A DNA stretch of 64,000 nucleotides from positions 81,388 to 145,387 of the forward strand of contig JAOZFI010000006.1 in the NCBI GenBank assembly GCA_027491395.1, in the 5' to 3' direction. Below the pieces are notes generated by a model. The model was not told where the DNA came from and searched no databases. It was given only the letters and a program-made list of their open reading frames with translations. Positions 33,479-41,961 of the stretch are shown one piece after another; within the stretch, counting starts at the first letter, position 1, and every line of letters starts with the position of its first letter. The position numbers were made by a program, and so were the translations under genes. The stretch comes from Thermoproteota archaeon (GTDB taxonomy: Archaea > Korarchaeota > Korarchaeia > Korarchaeales > Korarchaeaceae).

Positions 33479-33961
33479 GATCTCTATCCACGCCTTTATT
33501 AGAATCCCATAGATCACCGCGTCGGTGATCCATCCCGATACTTGGGGGGCTATCACCGGGATCCACAGCTTGAAGCTGGCCCATGTGAAGAGGGACTCTG
33601 GGATATACCCCACCAATAGGGCTAGGAGTGGGTGACTCGTTTTCTTGGCTAGTAGTCCAGTGAACAGACCAGTCAGGGCCTTCCCCGGGAATATCAGGGA
33701 TCCAGCTAAAGGTCCCAACCCACCTAGCAGTCCGAATCTGACGAAGGGCACTAGGGAGATTGTTGCCCCCACTAGGGTAGCTTCAGCGGGGCCTAGCATA
33801 TAGGCAGAAAATACGGTAGCGATATGCGATAAGTCCACCGCTATCTGAGGATGTAAATTACCTAAAACCGTCGAAAATAGGGCAAGCACGTTCCCTAAAG
33901 CTCCAAACATCGATACAGCGGCTATTCTCTTACTCGTATCATGGACCGCCAAGGTAGCCAC
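33404..33961 (-). CDS. ECF transporter S-component-like membrane protein
   Basis: A 185-residue hydrophobic protein with five or six membrane helices (for example AVSMFGALGNVLALFSTVLG and ATLVGATISLVPFVRFGLLGGLGPLAG). The pattern of a short polar N-terminus, an early glycine-rich helix, and a loop near SGWITDAVIYG resembles substrate-binding S components of energy-coupling factor transporters for vitamins. No ATPase or T component is nearby, and the vitamin cannot be told. The GTG start at 33961 lies downstream of a long A/T tract (33975-34000) that is a good promoter candidate. The gene overlaps agmatinase tail to tail by 75 bp. Confidence 0.6.
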   Translation of the reverse strand: MATLAVHDTSKRIAAVSMFGALGNVLALFSTVLGNLHPQIAVDLSHIATVFSAYMLGPAEATLVGATISLVPFVRFGLLGGLGPLAGSLIFPGKALTGLFTGLLAKKTSHPLLALLVGYIPESLFTWASFKLWIPVIAPQVSGWITDAVIYGILIKAWIEILLIGAASEVLLPRVKDMISYGLVD

Positions 33962-34006
33962 CGGTGCGGCTATATTTTCAAAAATAAAAATATTTCTAAA
34001 ATGAAA

Positions 34007-35113
34007 TCACCCCGCTACCTCTAACTCCGGGGCCCGGACTATCGCTCTAACGAGTTCTCGGAGTCCTTCCCCACTCTTAGCCGATACTGGGATTATGGGG
34101 ACTCCATCACCTAGCATTTCCCTAATGACTTCCTCTCTCTCATCGTACTCGTAGTCCTCTAGCCTGTCCACCTTGTTAGCAGCTACCACAAAAGTCTCCC
34201 TTCCTTTACCTAGTTCAGATAGAATCTTCAGACTCTCAGCGAGCTTGACCCTCATGAGGTCCAGCTTGTCGGATACGTCCACCACCAGCACCTGCTTATG
34301 GGAATGAGTTATGTCCAAGAGGTTCAACTGGAAGGAAGCTATCAGTCGCGGGTCCAGATCTAGAACGAACCCTATGGTATCCACTAAATATGTATTCTCT
34401 CCCTCTATTCCCCCGTACTTGGACGACAGGGTGGTGAAGGGCATGTCGCTGACGGGCTTCTCGAATCCCGTCAAAGCATTGAATAAGCTCGTCTTCCCCG
34501 CGTTGTAGTAGCCGGTCAATACGGCGATCCTCGCCCCTCCCTCGATCCTCTTCATTATTTCGAGCTCCTTCTGCCTGCTGAGCTTGTCTATCTTCCTCCT
34601 CAAGATCTTCATCCTCTTCTGTATGGCCCTGATCTGCTTGTGGTAGGCGTACTCACCTCCTCCCCTGAAACCTGCCCTCATCTTCTTGTACTTTATCGAT
34701 GCCGACAGCTTTACGTAGGGGAATGCCTTCTCTAGGGTGGCTAGCTCTATCTGGAGCTTCGATAGTATGTCACTGGCGGCCTCTCTGAATATCATCAGGG
34801 TGACATCGTACCTGTCTATGACCTCAACGCCCAGTTTCCTCTCCAAATTCCACTTCTGCTTGCTGGTTAGGGTGTTGTAGATCACAAATACGTCAGGATC
34901 TATCCTCTTGATCCTTTCACGTATCTCCTCGACCTTTCCCTTCCCGAATACATAGTCCACGGTCTCCTTGGGTCTCACCTGAATTATTCTCTCCACTATA
35001 CTGTAACCGAGAGCCCTAAGTAGGGACTCCAGCTCACCTATCCTTATCTTGTACATGTGATGGTCGTGGACGTTAGTCTTGACCATTCCCGTTACGGCCC
35101 TGTATCCGGCCAC
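34007..35113 (-). CDS. hflX: HflX-family GTPase
   Basis: HflX is a ribosome-associated GTPase that in bacteria splits stalled ribosomes; archaeal homologues bind the large subunit. The N-terminal HflX domain includes VFVIYNTLTSKQKWNLE and VEVIDRYDVTLMIF, then a long coiled coil (IRAIQKRMKILRRKIDKLSRQKELEI). The G domain shows G1 TGYYNAGKTSLFNALTG, G2 with TTLSS, G3 DTIGF, and G4 AANKVDRLE. The 368 residues match archaeal HflX. The gene is monocistronic or joined only loosely to its neighbours. Confidence 0.94.
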   Translation of the reverse strand: MAGYRAVTGMVKTNVHDHHMYKIRIGELESLLRALGYSIVERIIQVRPKETVDYVFGKGKVEEIRERIKRIDPDVFVIYNTLTSKQKWNLERKLGVEVIDRYDVTLMIFREAASDILSKLQIELATLEKAFPYVKLSASIKYKKMRAGFRGGGEYAYHKQIRAIQKRMKILRRKIDKLSRQKELEIMKRIEGGARIAVLTGYYNAGKTSLFNALTGFEKPVSDMPFTTLSSKYGGIEGENTYLVDTIGFVLDLDPRLIASFQLNLLDITHSHKQVLVVDVSDKLDLMRVKLAESLKILSELGKGRETFVVAANKVDRLEDYEYDEREEVIREMLGDGVPIIPVSAKSGEGLRELVRAIVRAPELEVAG

Positions 35114-35176
35114 CTACTCTTTCCTCCCCTCTCTGTGCATCTTGGTATCGAGTAAATAAACTGTTCGCTCTCGAGG

Positions 35177-36502
35177 CTACAGGTATGGGTTACGAGGTCT
35201 CTCTGTAAGCTCCTTCGGACCCTTAACAGTGGCATCTATTATCATCTTGCCTTGAGGGAGCTTGATGAGTCTCTTTTCGCCATTCAATTCTATCTCCCTC
35301 AGGTTGCTGTGATCTAGGGAGGACCCCTTAATCCCGGAGATCACCTTGAAATCGTCTGGTATGTGCGCCCTCTGCAGCACGGCCCTCATGACCTCAACGT
35401 AGTCCGATACATCCACATCATCATCGACCACGATGACCCTCTTCAGGCTTTTATGAGCCGCAATGGCCATCAACCCCGCTAAGGCAGGCTGATCAGGAGA
35501 GCTCTTCCTTATGGAAATCGCAGCCTCGATCCATCCGGCTCCACCGGGGGTAATGGCCACATCCACCACATCCGCCACCTCGGAGACCCTGTCCTCGATG
35601 AGCGGTTCCACAGGAAGGCCCATCAGGAGCTGATGCTCACTCCCAGCTGGAAGTATCGCTTGGTAGAATCCATCAGGCCTCGTATAGATTTCCTCCACTT
35701 CAAAGACCGGCTGCTGTCTAACGATGTCCTTTCCCAATATCTCGTAGAAGGGACCCTCGGGAGCCCTCTTCTTGGCCAGAATCTTTCCACAGATGACTAT
35801 CTCTGATCTGGAGGGGGCCCGCGCTTCAACCTCTTCGCATTGGGAAATGCTTACGGGCTCTCCAGCTATCCCCCCAGCCAATGCTATTTTGTCTATGCTC
35901 TCCGCTGGCACCGCCGAGGCCAGCATTACCTCAAGAGGGCTTCCAATGGAGATCGCCGCCGGTAAGTCCTCACCCTTCTCCGAAAATCTCTCTATGGTTC
36001 TGCTGAGCTTTCTGCCCTCAACAGCCCTCAAAACGAGCTTTTTATCTCCGATAGGCATCATCCTGTGGTAAGATGATGAGAAGAGACCATCTTCATCCTT
36101 GAATACGACAATAGAGGCCGTCATGTAAGGACCGGGTTCACCTGTGTAGTGCTTCAGTATGGGAAGCTCTGATAGGGTTATACCTGCCCTAACCCATTCA
36201 GGATCCCCTTCCACTGGTGGGATGGGATTCTTGAGGGCCCTCCTTATCCTGCCTCTCATCTCCCTCATATCAGAGATTTTGAAGGAAGTAAGGAGGGTCT
36301 CCCTTGACGTCGCCACACCACCCACTACCCGGAAAGCGCTCCTTCTCCCATCAACTAACAGAGGATTTTTGAAGAGGACCGCCTTCCTGCCATCCCATTT
36401 CTTCAGGTGAGCTGCCATCTCATACTCTACGGAGGTTTCCTTGTCGATTATGTGCAGAAGATCTCTTTCCTCCAGTCTTTTCAAGGCAAGCCTGAGATCC
36501 AT
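35177..36502 (-). CDS. UbiD-family decarboxylase, likely anhydromevalonate phosphate decarboxylase
   Basis: UbiD enzymes are prenylated-FMN decarboxylases. In several archaea the family member decarboxylates trans-anhydromevalonate 5-phosphate to isopentenyl phosphate in the modified mevalonate pathway, and a matching phosphomevalonate dehydratase is encoded at 61958-63385. Blocks typical of UbiD are seen: SSYHRMMPIGDKKLVL, AISIGSPLEVMLASA, EGPFYEILG with the catalytic glutamate region, and ITPGGAGWIEAAISI. The ATG at 36502 follows GGGGGAGG, in preference to ATG 36529. Length is 441 residues. The substrate is inference; UbiX, which makes the cofactor, is not in the window. Confidence 0.85.
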   Translation of the reverse strand: MDLRLALKRLEERDLLHIIDKETSVEYEMAAHLKKWDGRKAVLFKNPLLVDGRRSAFRVVGGVATSRETLLTSFKISDMREMRGRIRRALKNPIPPVEGDPEWVRAGITLSELPILKHYTGEPGPYMTASIVVFKDEDGLFSSSYHRMMPIGDKKLVLRAVEGRKLSRTIERFSEKGEDLPAAISIGSPLEVMLASAVPAESIDKIALAGGIAGEPVSISQCEEVEARAPSRSEIVICGKILAKKRAPEGPFYEILGKDIVRQQPVFEVEEIYTRPDGFYQAILPAGSEHQLLMGLPVEPLIEDRVSEVADVVDVAITPGGAGWIEAAISIRKSSPDQPALAGLMAIAAHKSLKRVIVVDDDVDVSDYVEVMRAVLQRAHIPDDFKVISGIKGSSLDHSNLREIELNGEKRLIKLPQGKMIIDATVKGPKELTERPRNPYL

Positions 36503-36573
36503 AAGCCTCCCCCTACCCGACCCTAACATCTTTTTATTCCCTACTCCGGATTCCCACCGAGGTGTCCTTCCCC

Positions 36574-37872
36574 ATGTGGAAATTCGGTGAAAAGACTCAC
36601 TTCATAAGAGAGCTCCGAGATCTTCCTGAGGGAGAACGCGTTAGGATAGCGGGCTGGGTGTACAGAAAGAGCGAGCTGGGAGGCGTGGTGTTCATACGAC
36701 TTCGAGACTCCACAGGTGTTGTCCAAGTGGTGGTGAAAGAGGGAGAAGTTGGGCAAGACGATCTAGAGCGCGCCAGGAGCGCGGGCATCGAGGCATCCTT
36801 GGTTGTGGAGGGCAAGGTGAAGAGGGATCCGAGGTCCCCCACGGGGGTCGAACTTCTAGCCTCCAGCATCAAGATAGTCGGCTCCTCTCACGACTTCCCG
36901 ATAAAACCTGACTCTGGTGAGGAGTTCCTGCTAGATAACAGGCATCTCCATCTCAGGACTACTAAAATGAGGAACGCCCTTTTGATCAGAAGGGAGGTCA
37001 TGAGAGCCGTTGAGGAGTGGTTCATAACCAACGGCTTCGTCAGGGTTGAGGGCCCGACCTTCGTGGGAGCTGCGGTTGAAGGAGGGGCCACACTGTTCGA
37101 GGTACCTTACTTCAACAGGAAGGCATATTTAACCCAAAGCTCTCAATTCTACCTAGAGGCCGCCATATTCGCGTTCGAGAACGTGTATACAGTACAGCCT
37201 AGCTTCAGAGCAGAGAAGTCCAGAACTAGGAGGCATCTGACCGAGTTCTGGCACGCCGAGGCGGAGATGGCTTGGGCCGATCTCAAGGGCATGATGGATG
37301 TGGTCGAATCACTGCTCAAATATGTCTCCCAGAAGGTGGTGGAGAGAGCTGGTCATGTGTTAGAAGCCCTAGGCAGGAGATTCGAACCTTTGGAAGGAAA
37401 CTTCCCGAGAATCACGTACGATGAGGCATTGGACATAGCCAAAAGAAAGGGCGCATCCATAGAATGGGGGGAGGATTTCGGGACCGAGGTGGAGAGGGCC
37501 ATCTCGCTCGAATTCGATCTACCTGTATTCGTGACCCACTATCCGAAGCAGGCCAAGGCCTTCTACCACAAACCAGATCCTGAGAGGCCTGAAGTGGTCC
37601 TCTGCGCTGACCTATTGGCACCAGAGGGAATAGGTGAAATAGTGGGAGGAGGTCAGAGGATAGAATCCGAGGAAGAGCTCCTCAAGAGGATTAGAGAGGA
37701 GGGGTTGAATCCTTCAGACTACAAATGGTACATAGACCTCAGGAAGTACGGCAGCGTACCTCACTCTGGCTTCGGCCTAGGAATAGAGAGGACGATAAGG
37801 TGGATAGCCGGCCTACCACACATAAGGGATGCGATACCCTTCCCGAGGACTCCGACAAGGCTCTATCCCTGA
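36574..37872 (+). CDS. asnS: Asparaginyl-tRNA synthetase
   Basis: Class IIb synthetase that charges tRNA-Asn. The N-terminal OB anticodon-binding domain (RVRIAGWVYRKSELGGVVFIRLRD) precedes the catalytic core. AsnRS rather than AspRS is indicated by TFVGAAVEGGATLFEV and YGSVPHSGFGLGIERTIRWI near the C-terminus (motif 3), with FRAEKSRTRRHLTEFWHAEAEM as motif 2. A GTG at 36562 opens the frame, but it is inside the GAGGTG site and the ATG at 36574 is 9 bp downstream of it. The 432-residue length fits archaeal AsnRS. The gene overlaps xpf by 10 bp tail to tail. A catalytically related asparagine synthetase (AsnRS paralogue) is less likely. Confidence 0.9.
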   Translation: MWKFGEKTHFIRELRDLPEGERVRIAGWVYRKSELGGVVFIRLRDSTGVVQVVVKEGEVGQDDLERARSAGIEASLVVEGKVKRDPRSPTGVELLASSIKIVGSSHDFPIKPDSGEEFLLDNRHLHLRTTKMRNALLIRREVMRAVEEWFITNGFVRVEGPTFVGAAVEGGATLFEVPYFNRKAYLTQSSQFYLEAAIFAFENVYTVQPSFRAEKSRTRRHLTEFWHAEAEMAWADLKGMMDVVESLLKYVSQKVVERAGHVLEALGRRFEPLEGNFPRITYDEALDIAKRKGASIEWGEDFGTEVERAISLEFDLPVFVTHYPKQAKAFYHKPDPERPEVVLCADLLAPEGIGEIVGGGQRIESEEELLKRIREEGLNPSDYKWYIDLRKYGSVPHSGFGLGIERTIRWIAGLPHIRDAIPFPRTPTRLYP

Positions 37873-38531
37873 TCCTCCACATCCTCCAACTTCGCCTCTT
37901 TCACCCGCTTGAAAGGCGTGTTCAGGACCTCTTGGAGTTTCCTAGCCTTGGCCTCGCCCACCACCCTCCTCAACCTATGGAAATCAGCACTAAAAACGTC
38001 TCTTAGCGTTCCAAACTCGTTTAACAACTTCTCGGCTGATTTAGGACCTATAGAGGGAAAGCTCACGAGGATCGCGTAGGCCTCCTCCCAAGACTTCGGC
38101 TTCCTCCTCTTTTTGACGGGTATTATAGAGGGTCTGTCCCCCTCAACCTTCTTGGATAGGTAGGCCAGAAACTTAGCCGTATCCTCGGGGGATGTGACGT
38201 GGATGACTGAGACGCCTCTCAGGGCTAAGGAGGAGAGAGCCCCCAAGTAATGAGGGACAGCATTTCGTCTGATATGGAAATAGGGCTCCTCTATGACTAT
38301 TACGATGATCTCACAGTTAGTTCTCATTTGCTCAACCTGATCGAATAGTCTACCGTCGTAGATGGACTTGATGAAATCGTTCAGTGATTTTCTTTCGACG
38401 CAGACGTTGGTGCCAATCAGATAATCCGATACCTCTATTCTCCTCCTCTCAACGACCACCCCTTGCTTTCTAAGCAGTTTCTCTATTAGTTCTGGCTCTC
38501 TATCATCCATGATTATCCTCAATGTCCTCAC
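37863..38531 (-). CDS. xpf: XPF/ERCC4-type structure-specific endonuclease, short form
   Basis: XPF cuts 3' flaps and branched DNA, normally with PCNA in its short crenarchaeal-type form. The nuclease motif is intact: DDREPELI, DYLIGTNVCVERKSLNDFI (the ERKxxxD signature). A tandem helix-hairpin-helix follows (VSFPSIGPKSAEKLLNEFG). No helicase domain is present, so it is the short version of 222 residues. The start at GTG 38531 overlaps rpa by 29 bp; ATG 38510 is an alternative. It shares a transcript with rpa and rtcA, a DNA/RNA-maintenance unit. Confidence 0.93.
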   Translation of the reverse strand: MRTLRIIMDDREPELIEKLLRKQGVVVERRRIEVSDYLIGTNVCVERKSLNDFIKSIYDGRLFDQVEQMRTNCEIIVIVIEEPYFHIRRNAVPHYLGALSSLALRGVSVIHVTSPEDTAKFLAYLSKKVEGDRPSIIPVKKRRKPKSWEEAYAILVSFPSIGPKSAEKLLNEFGTLRDVFSADFHRLRRVVGEAKARKLQEVLNTPFKRVKEAKLEDVEDQG

Positions 38532-40215
38532 CGCTGAGCCATACGCCCCTTATCTCCTTAATTAGTTCCCTACTCTCCTCAGCTGAGTCAGAGCCCTCCA
38601 GCTCATCTAATACCATCCTAACGGCACCGCTCTCCAAGTAGGTGGCCCTTCCCCTGACTATCACTTCCCGACCTATCATCTCTCTCGCTATTTTATCAGT
38701 TGGTACGGAGTGAGAGGGCTCCCCCAACTCATCAGCTGCCTTTATCACATCCTCAGTGCTCATTCCCAGTATCCTCTCGGCCCTGTCCCTGAAGGCCACG
38801 ACCCTTGCTATTCCCGTCCCATCATCTATTGTGAATGTGAGGTAGAGCAGCGGGGTGGCTCTCTCCAACTCACCGCAATTGGGACAGTGAAATCTACCAT
38901 ACTCAAACTCTACACGCGCACCGCAGTTAGGACAGTGCCAAGTCACTCTAGCAGTGTCGGAGAACGAGATGATTGTCCCCCTGAACTCCCTTAGGCCATC
39001 AGATGATTCGCCTATCCACATCCTCCTATACTTTATCCTCTTAGCTGCCTTTTCCAGTTTGGGAGGAATTGGCTGCGCAATCTTCTCGAGAATTTCAACC
39101 GTTCCGGATCTACTGAGGACGACTATTCCATCATTGTCAGTGTATACTGGCCCAAACCTGAGCCTAAAGGGAGGGGCCTCCTCGGCCAGCAGGTCAGCCC
39201 AATCTCCCCATACTCTGAGGATCTCTAAAGAACCATCGACCTCGACCAGTAAGTCGAGGAATTTCCTACCCTTGGTTCCTATCTCCTCCAAGGGGAATGA
39301 GAAGAGAACCGTGCCCTCCAGCATTCCGCTGCTACCCTCTTCTGACACTTCCAATTTAGTGAGCGGCGTGGAGTGAAGCTCTAGTGAGTCGTCCCTCATG
39401 ACTACTCTAGCACCTGTGAGAATAACGGTAGATCCCTCCACGATCCCATCCGTCAGGGAGGCCTTATCTCCCCAGAGAACAACCCTAACCATATCTCCTT
39501 CCTCATCCCTTAGTAAGAAGGAACTCCTCCTCCCGATACTACCATCGCTTCTGGTGAATTCTGAGACAGGATAGACCCTAACAACCGTCCCCTTGAAATC
39601 AACAACATCACCATCTTTATCGTAGAGCTCCCTCACCTTCAGGATTTTCCTCTCCTCTACTGGAAGATCCTCATAACCGCCGGGTAGGACCTCTATATCT
39701 GACCCGGAATCGAGATGCAGGGCCACCCTACCGAACCTCTCCGAGACCCGCGCGTTAGTCACCTTGATAACATCGCCCTCCCCTATCTCCCCTTTACGTA
39801 TCCTGTCGACCAAGCTCTTTGACCAAACGATGACATCTATATGCCCGGTCTCATCTGCCAGTTTGAACTCCGCCCTCTCAGATGGCTCTCCTCTTCTGTT
39901 GATGTAGCTGAGTATACCGTACATTCTCACTATCTTTCCTTGGACGGTGGCTTTCCTCATACCGGGAACTAGCTTGCTGATCTTGATTGTTGGGTAGTGG
40001 ACCTGCTCGTCTTTGGTTACTTGACCCACATCGAGCTCAACGGCTATGAGGGAGAGGGCACCATCGGGCTTAACGAGACCCTTCATCTCCTCCACGTACT
40101 TCCTTACCCTCTCCAGCACCTCTTCCACTGTAAGGCCTGCCTTGGAAGCCACTAACCTCACTTTCTCCATGAACTCCTCGTCAAAGCCCTCATCGCGTCC
40201 AGCATCCAACCTCAA
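38503..40215 (-). CDS. rpa: Replication protein A-like ssDNA-binding protein (multi-OB, zinc finger)
   Basis: RPA protects single-stranded DNA in replication and repair. The 570-residue protein has a helical N-terminus (LTVEEVLERVRKYVEEM), then four OB folds recognisable from repeated strands such as ATVQGKIVRMYGI, VDFKGTVVRVYPV, GMLEGTVLFSFPL and REFRGTIISFSDT, and a zinc finger CPNCGARVEFEYGRFHCPNCG in the last third. This is the large euryarchaeal/korarchaeal-like RPA rather than the short crenarchaeal SSB. The TTG start overlaps the stop of rtcA by 4 bp, and its end overlaps xpf. Confidence 0.9.
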   Translation of the reverse strand: MRLDAGRDEGFDEEFMEKVRLVASKAGLTVEEVLERVRKYVEEMKGLVKPDGALSLIAVELDVGQVTKDEQVHYPTIKISKLVPGMRKATVQGKIVRMYGILSYINRRGEPSERAEFKLADETGHIDVIVWSKSLVDRIRKGEIGEGDVIKVTNARVSERFGRVALHLDSGSDIEVLPGGYEDLPVEERKILKVRELYDKDGDVVDFKGTVVRVYPVSEFTRSDGSIGRRSSFLLRDEEGDMVRVVLWGDKASLTDGIVEGSTVILTGARVVMRDDSLELHSTPLTKLEVSEEGSSGMLEGTVLFSFPLEEIGTKGRKFLDLLVEVDGSLEILRVWGDWADLLAEEAPPFRLRFGPVYTDNDGIVVLSRSGTVEILEKIAQPIPPKLEKAAKRIKYRRMWIGESSDGLREFRGTIISFSDTARVTWHCPNCGARVEFEYGRFHCPNCGELERATPLLYLTFTIDDGTGIARVVAFRDRAERILGMSTEDVIKAADELGEPSHSVPTDKIAREMIGREVIVRGRATYLESGAVRMVLDELEGSDSAEESRELIKEIRGVWLSGEDIEDNHG

Positions 40216-41252
40216 ACACCCGAGCTCTCCACCTCAACAATCGACGGTCTATCTAACCCACCCTCCACTCTAAACTTAACCGGTAGGAATTTCTCCACCA
40301 GCCATATATTACTTTCAGCATGCAGGGTCAACCTTGAGATGCCTATTCTCGACCTTCCCGAGGCTATTGCCAAGTAGGGGATTATCATATCACCTGAATG
40401 ATTGTCAAAAGCCATCCCGGTATCTAACTCCTCCAGCAACTTGGTTGCAGCGTTCTTCCCGACTGCCTCACTCGGCTTACCCCTCTCTCCAAGATCGTCA
40501 GCGCCTATAACTGGCTTACTTTCGGTCCAGAGGACTATGCCGGCACCCGGACCGAGATGCCTGTCTTGAGACCAATCCTCCTCTATGAACACCTTGAACC
40601 CCTTGCCCTCCAATAACTCGCTCGCTGCCCTGATCATCCTCTTCGTGATATGATTAGGTAGCTTGACCGCGTGCGCTCTTCCTCTGATTAGAGAGATGTC
40701 ATCCCTCTTCACCCTACTGAGACCTGAGAGGTCCGATGGCCACACCCTCAGCTCCACCAGTCCGCCGCCCTTTGGATAGTGGCCCCTCCTGATCAGTCTA
40801 ATTTCTGCATGAGCTCCCATCATGGTGAGATTCGGGAGAAAGACCTCTCTCATATAGTCGATGGGAGGTGCCATGGGGACATCCGTTCCCCCCCTAATGA
40901 GGAACCTCACATCACTGTCAGATGTCAGGCAAGCTGGCAACAACGCTTGAATCACGAGAGTCACGCTTCCAGCTGTACCTATGTCTACCTCAAATGATCC
41001 CCCTCTCTTATTCTTGGGTACGAAGAGCACTCTAGTGGAACCCACCCTAGCTCCTTCCACGTGAGCTTCCGTTAGCTTAGCGAGGGCCATCACGGCATTG
41101 AGATGCTGCGGTCTGAGGCCTGGTTTCTTCCTCTTGGCCCTTATATTGTACACCTCAACAGGCTTGAGCGTGACGGCAGACAGGGATAAGGCGTATCTTA
41201 GTATGGATCCCCCACCTTCTCCGTAACTTCCATCTATCCTTATCAGCTCCAT
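40212..41252 (-). CDS. rtcA: RNA 3'-terminal phosphate cyclase
   Basis: RtcA converts RNA 3'-phosphate to 2',3'-cyclic phosphate through an adenylylated histidine. The N-terminal IDGSYGEGGGSILRYAL and KPGLRPQHLNAV blocks are signatures, along with IDIGTAGSVTLVIQALLP-like text (VDIGTAGSVTLVIQALLP) and GHYPKGGG. The catalytic histidine is near LTLHAES in the C-terminal third. Length is 346 residues. It is the first gene of rtcA-rpa-xpf; the next gene on the plus strand is ogt, divergent across 67 bp. Linking an RNA-end enzyme with RPA and XPF suggests a common repair-related transcript. Confidence 0.95.
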   Translation of the reverse strand: MELIRIDGSYGEGGGSILRYALSLSAVTLKPVEVYNIRAKRKKPGLRPQHLNAVMALAKLTEAHVEGARVGSTRVLFVPKNKRGGSFEVDIGTAGSVTLVIQALLPACLTSDSDVRFLIRGGTDVPMAPPIDYMREVFLPNLTMMGAHAEIRLIRRGHYPKGGGLVELRVWPSDLSGLSRVKRDDISLIRGRAHAVKLPNHITKRMIRAASELLEGKGFKVFIEEDWSQDRHLGPGAGIVLWTESKPVIGADDLGERGKPSEAVGKNAATKLLEELDTGMAFDNHSGDMIIPYLAIASGRSRIGISRLTLHAESNIWLVEKFLPVKFRVEGGLDRPSIVEVESSGV

Positions 41253-41319
41253 ACAGATGGGAAGGCCCTGTGTTCCCCTTTAAATAGCATTCCCTAGTCC
41301 TTTAGATCGGTGAAAGGGG

Positions 41320-41961
41320 ATGGCGGGGACGAAGATTAAGTTCGTCATAGAGGAGGTGGACGGTAGATACGTGGGAATTGGAGTTGGTGGAAGGGAGCTC
41401 TACTGCAATACGATCCCCCTCCCCTCCAAAGAGGAGGCAGAGGCCGACCTGAGAGCTACCTGCTACTCGGCGTGGGGGGATTCATTGGATCTAGTGCCAG
41501 AGTATCACATACCCTCAGCTTACGGATTGGCCCTCCTTATAAGTAAGCTGTTCTCCGGCGAGAGTACAGATCTCTCCGGAATCAGACTGGCCCGCCATCC
41601 CCGGGACAAATTTTGGAACGCTATCTTGCTGATGAGCTCAATACCGAGGGGCATGGTAACAACCTACGGGGAGCTGGCGAGGGCCTTGGGCACGTCGCCG
41701 AGGGCCGCTGGAAACTATGCCTCTCGAAACCCGTTTCCGCTCATAGTTCCCTGCCACAGGGTGATAAGGAGCGACATGAGGATAGGGGGCTACAGCTACG
41801 GTCCCATACTTAAAGCATCACTGTTAATTGCAGAAGGTGTGAAGGTGGACTTCGACACAGGTAAGGTAGATCCCTCAAGGGTGATCAGATCCGAGGATTT
41901 ACTGTCCCTTAAGGAGGTGCAGGGAATTGTCAGTTACCACCAAACACGTCTTCGCATCTGA
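41320..41961 (+). CDS. ogt: Methylated-DNA-protein-cysteine methyltransferase
   Basis: Ogt removes O6-alkyl groups from guanine by transfer to its own cysteine. The active site is intact as IVPCHRVIRSD, preceded by GMVTTYGELARALGTSPRAAGNYASRNP (helix-turn-helix with the arginine finger) and followed by GGYSYG. The N-terminal domain of about 85 residues is variable. The last 35 bp of the gene overlap the next gene, crenactin, whose AAGGAGGTG ribosome binding site lies inside ogt. Co-expression with an actin is unexpected. Confidence 0.94.
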   Translation: MAGTKIKFVIEEVDGRYVGIGVGGRELYCNTIPLPSKEEAEADLRATCYSAWGDSLDLVPEYHIPSAYGLALLISKLFSGESTDLSGIRLARHPRDKFWNAILLMSSIPRGMVTTYGELARALGTSPRAAGNYASRNPFPLIVPCHRVIRSDMRIGGYSYGPILKASLLIAEGVKVDFDTGKVDPSRVIRSEDLLSLKEVQGIVSYHQTRLRI

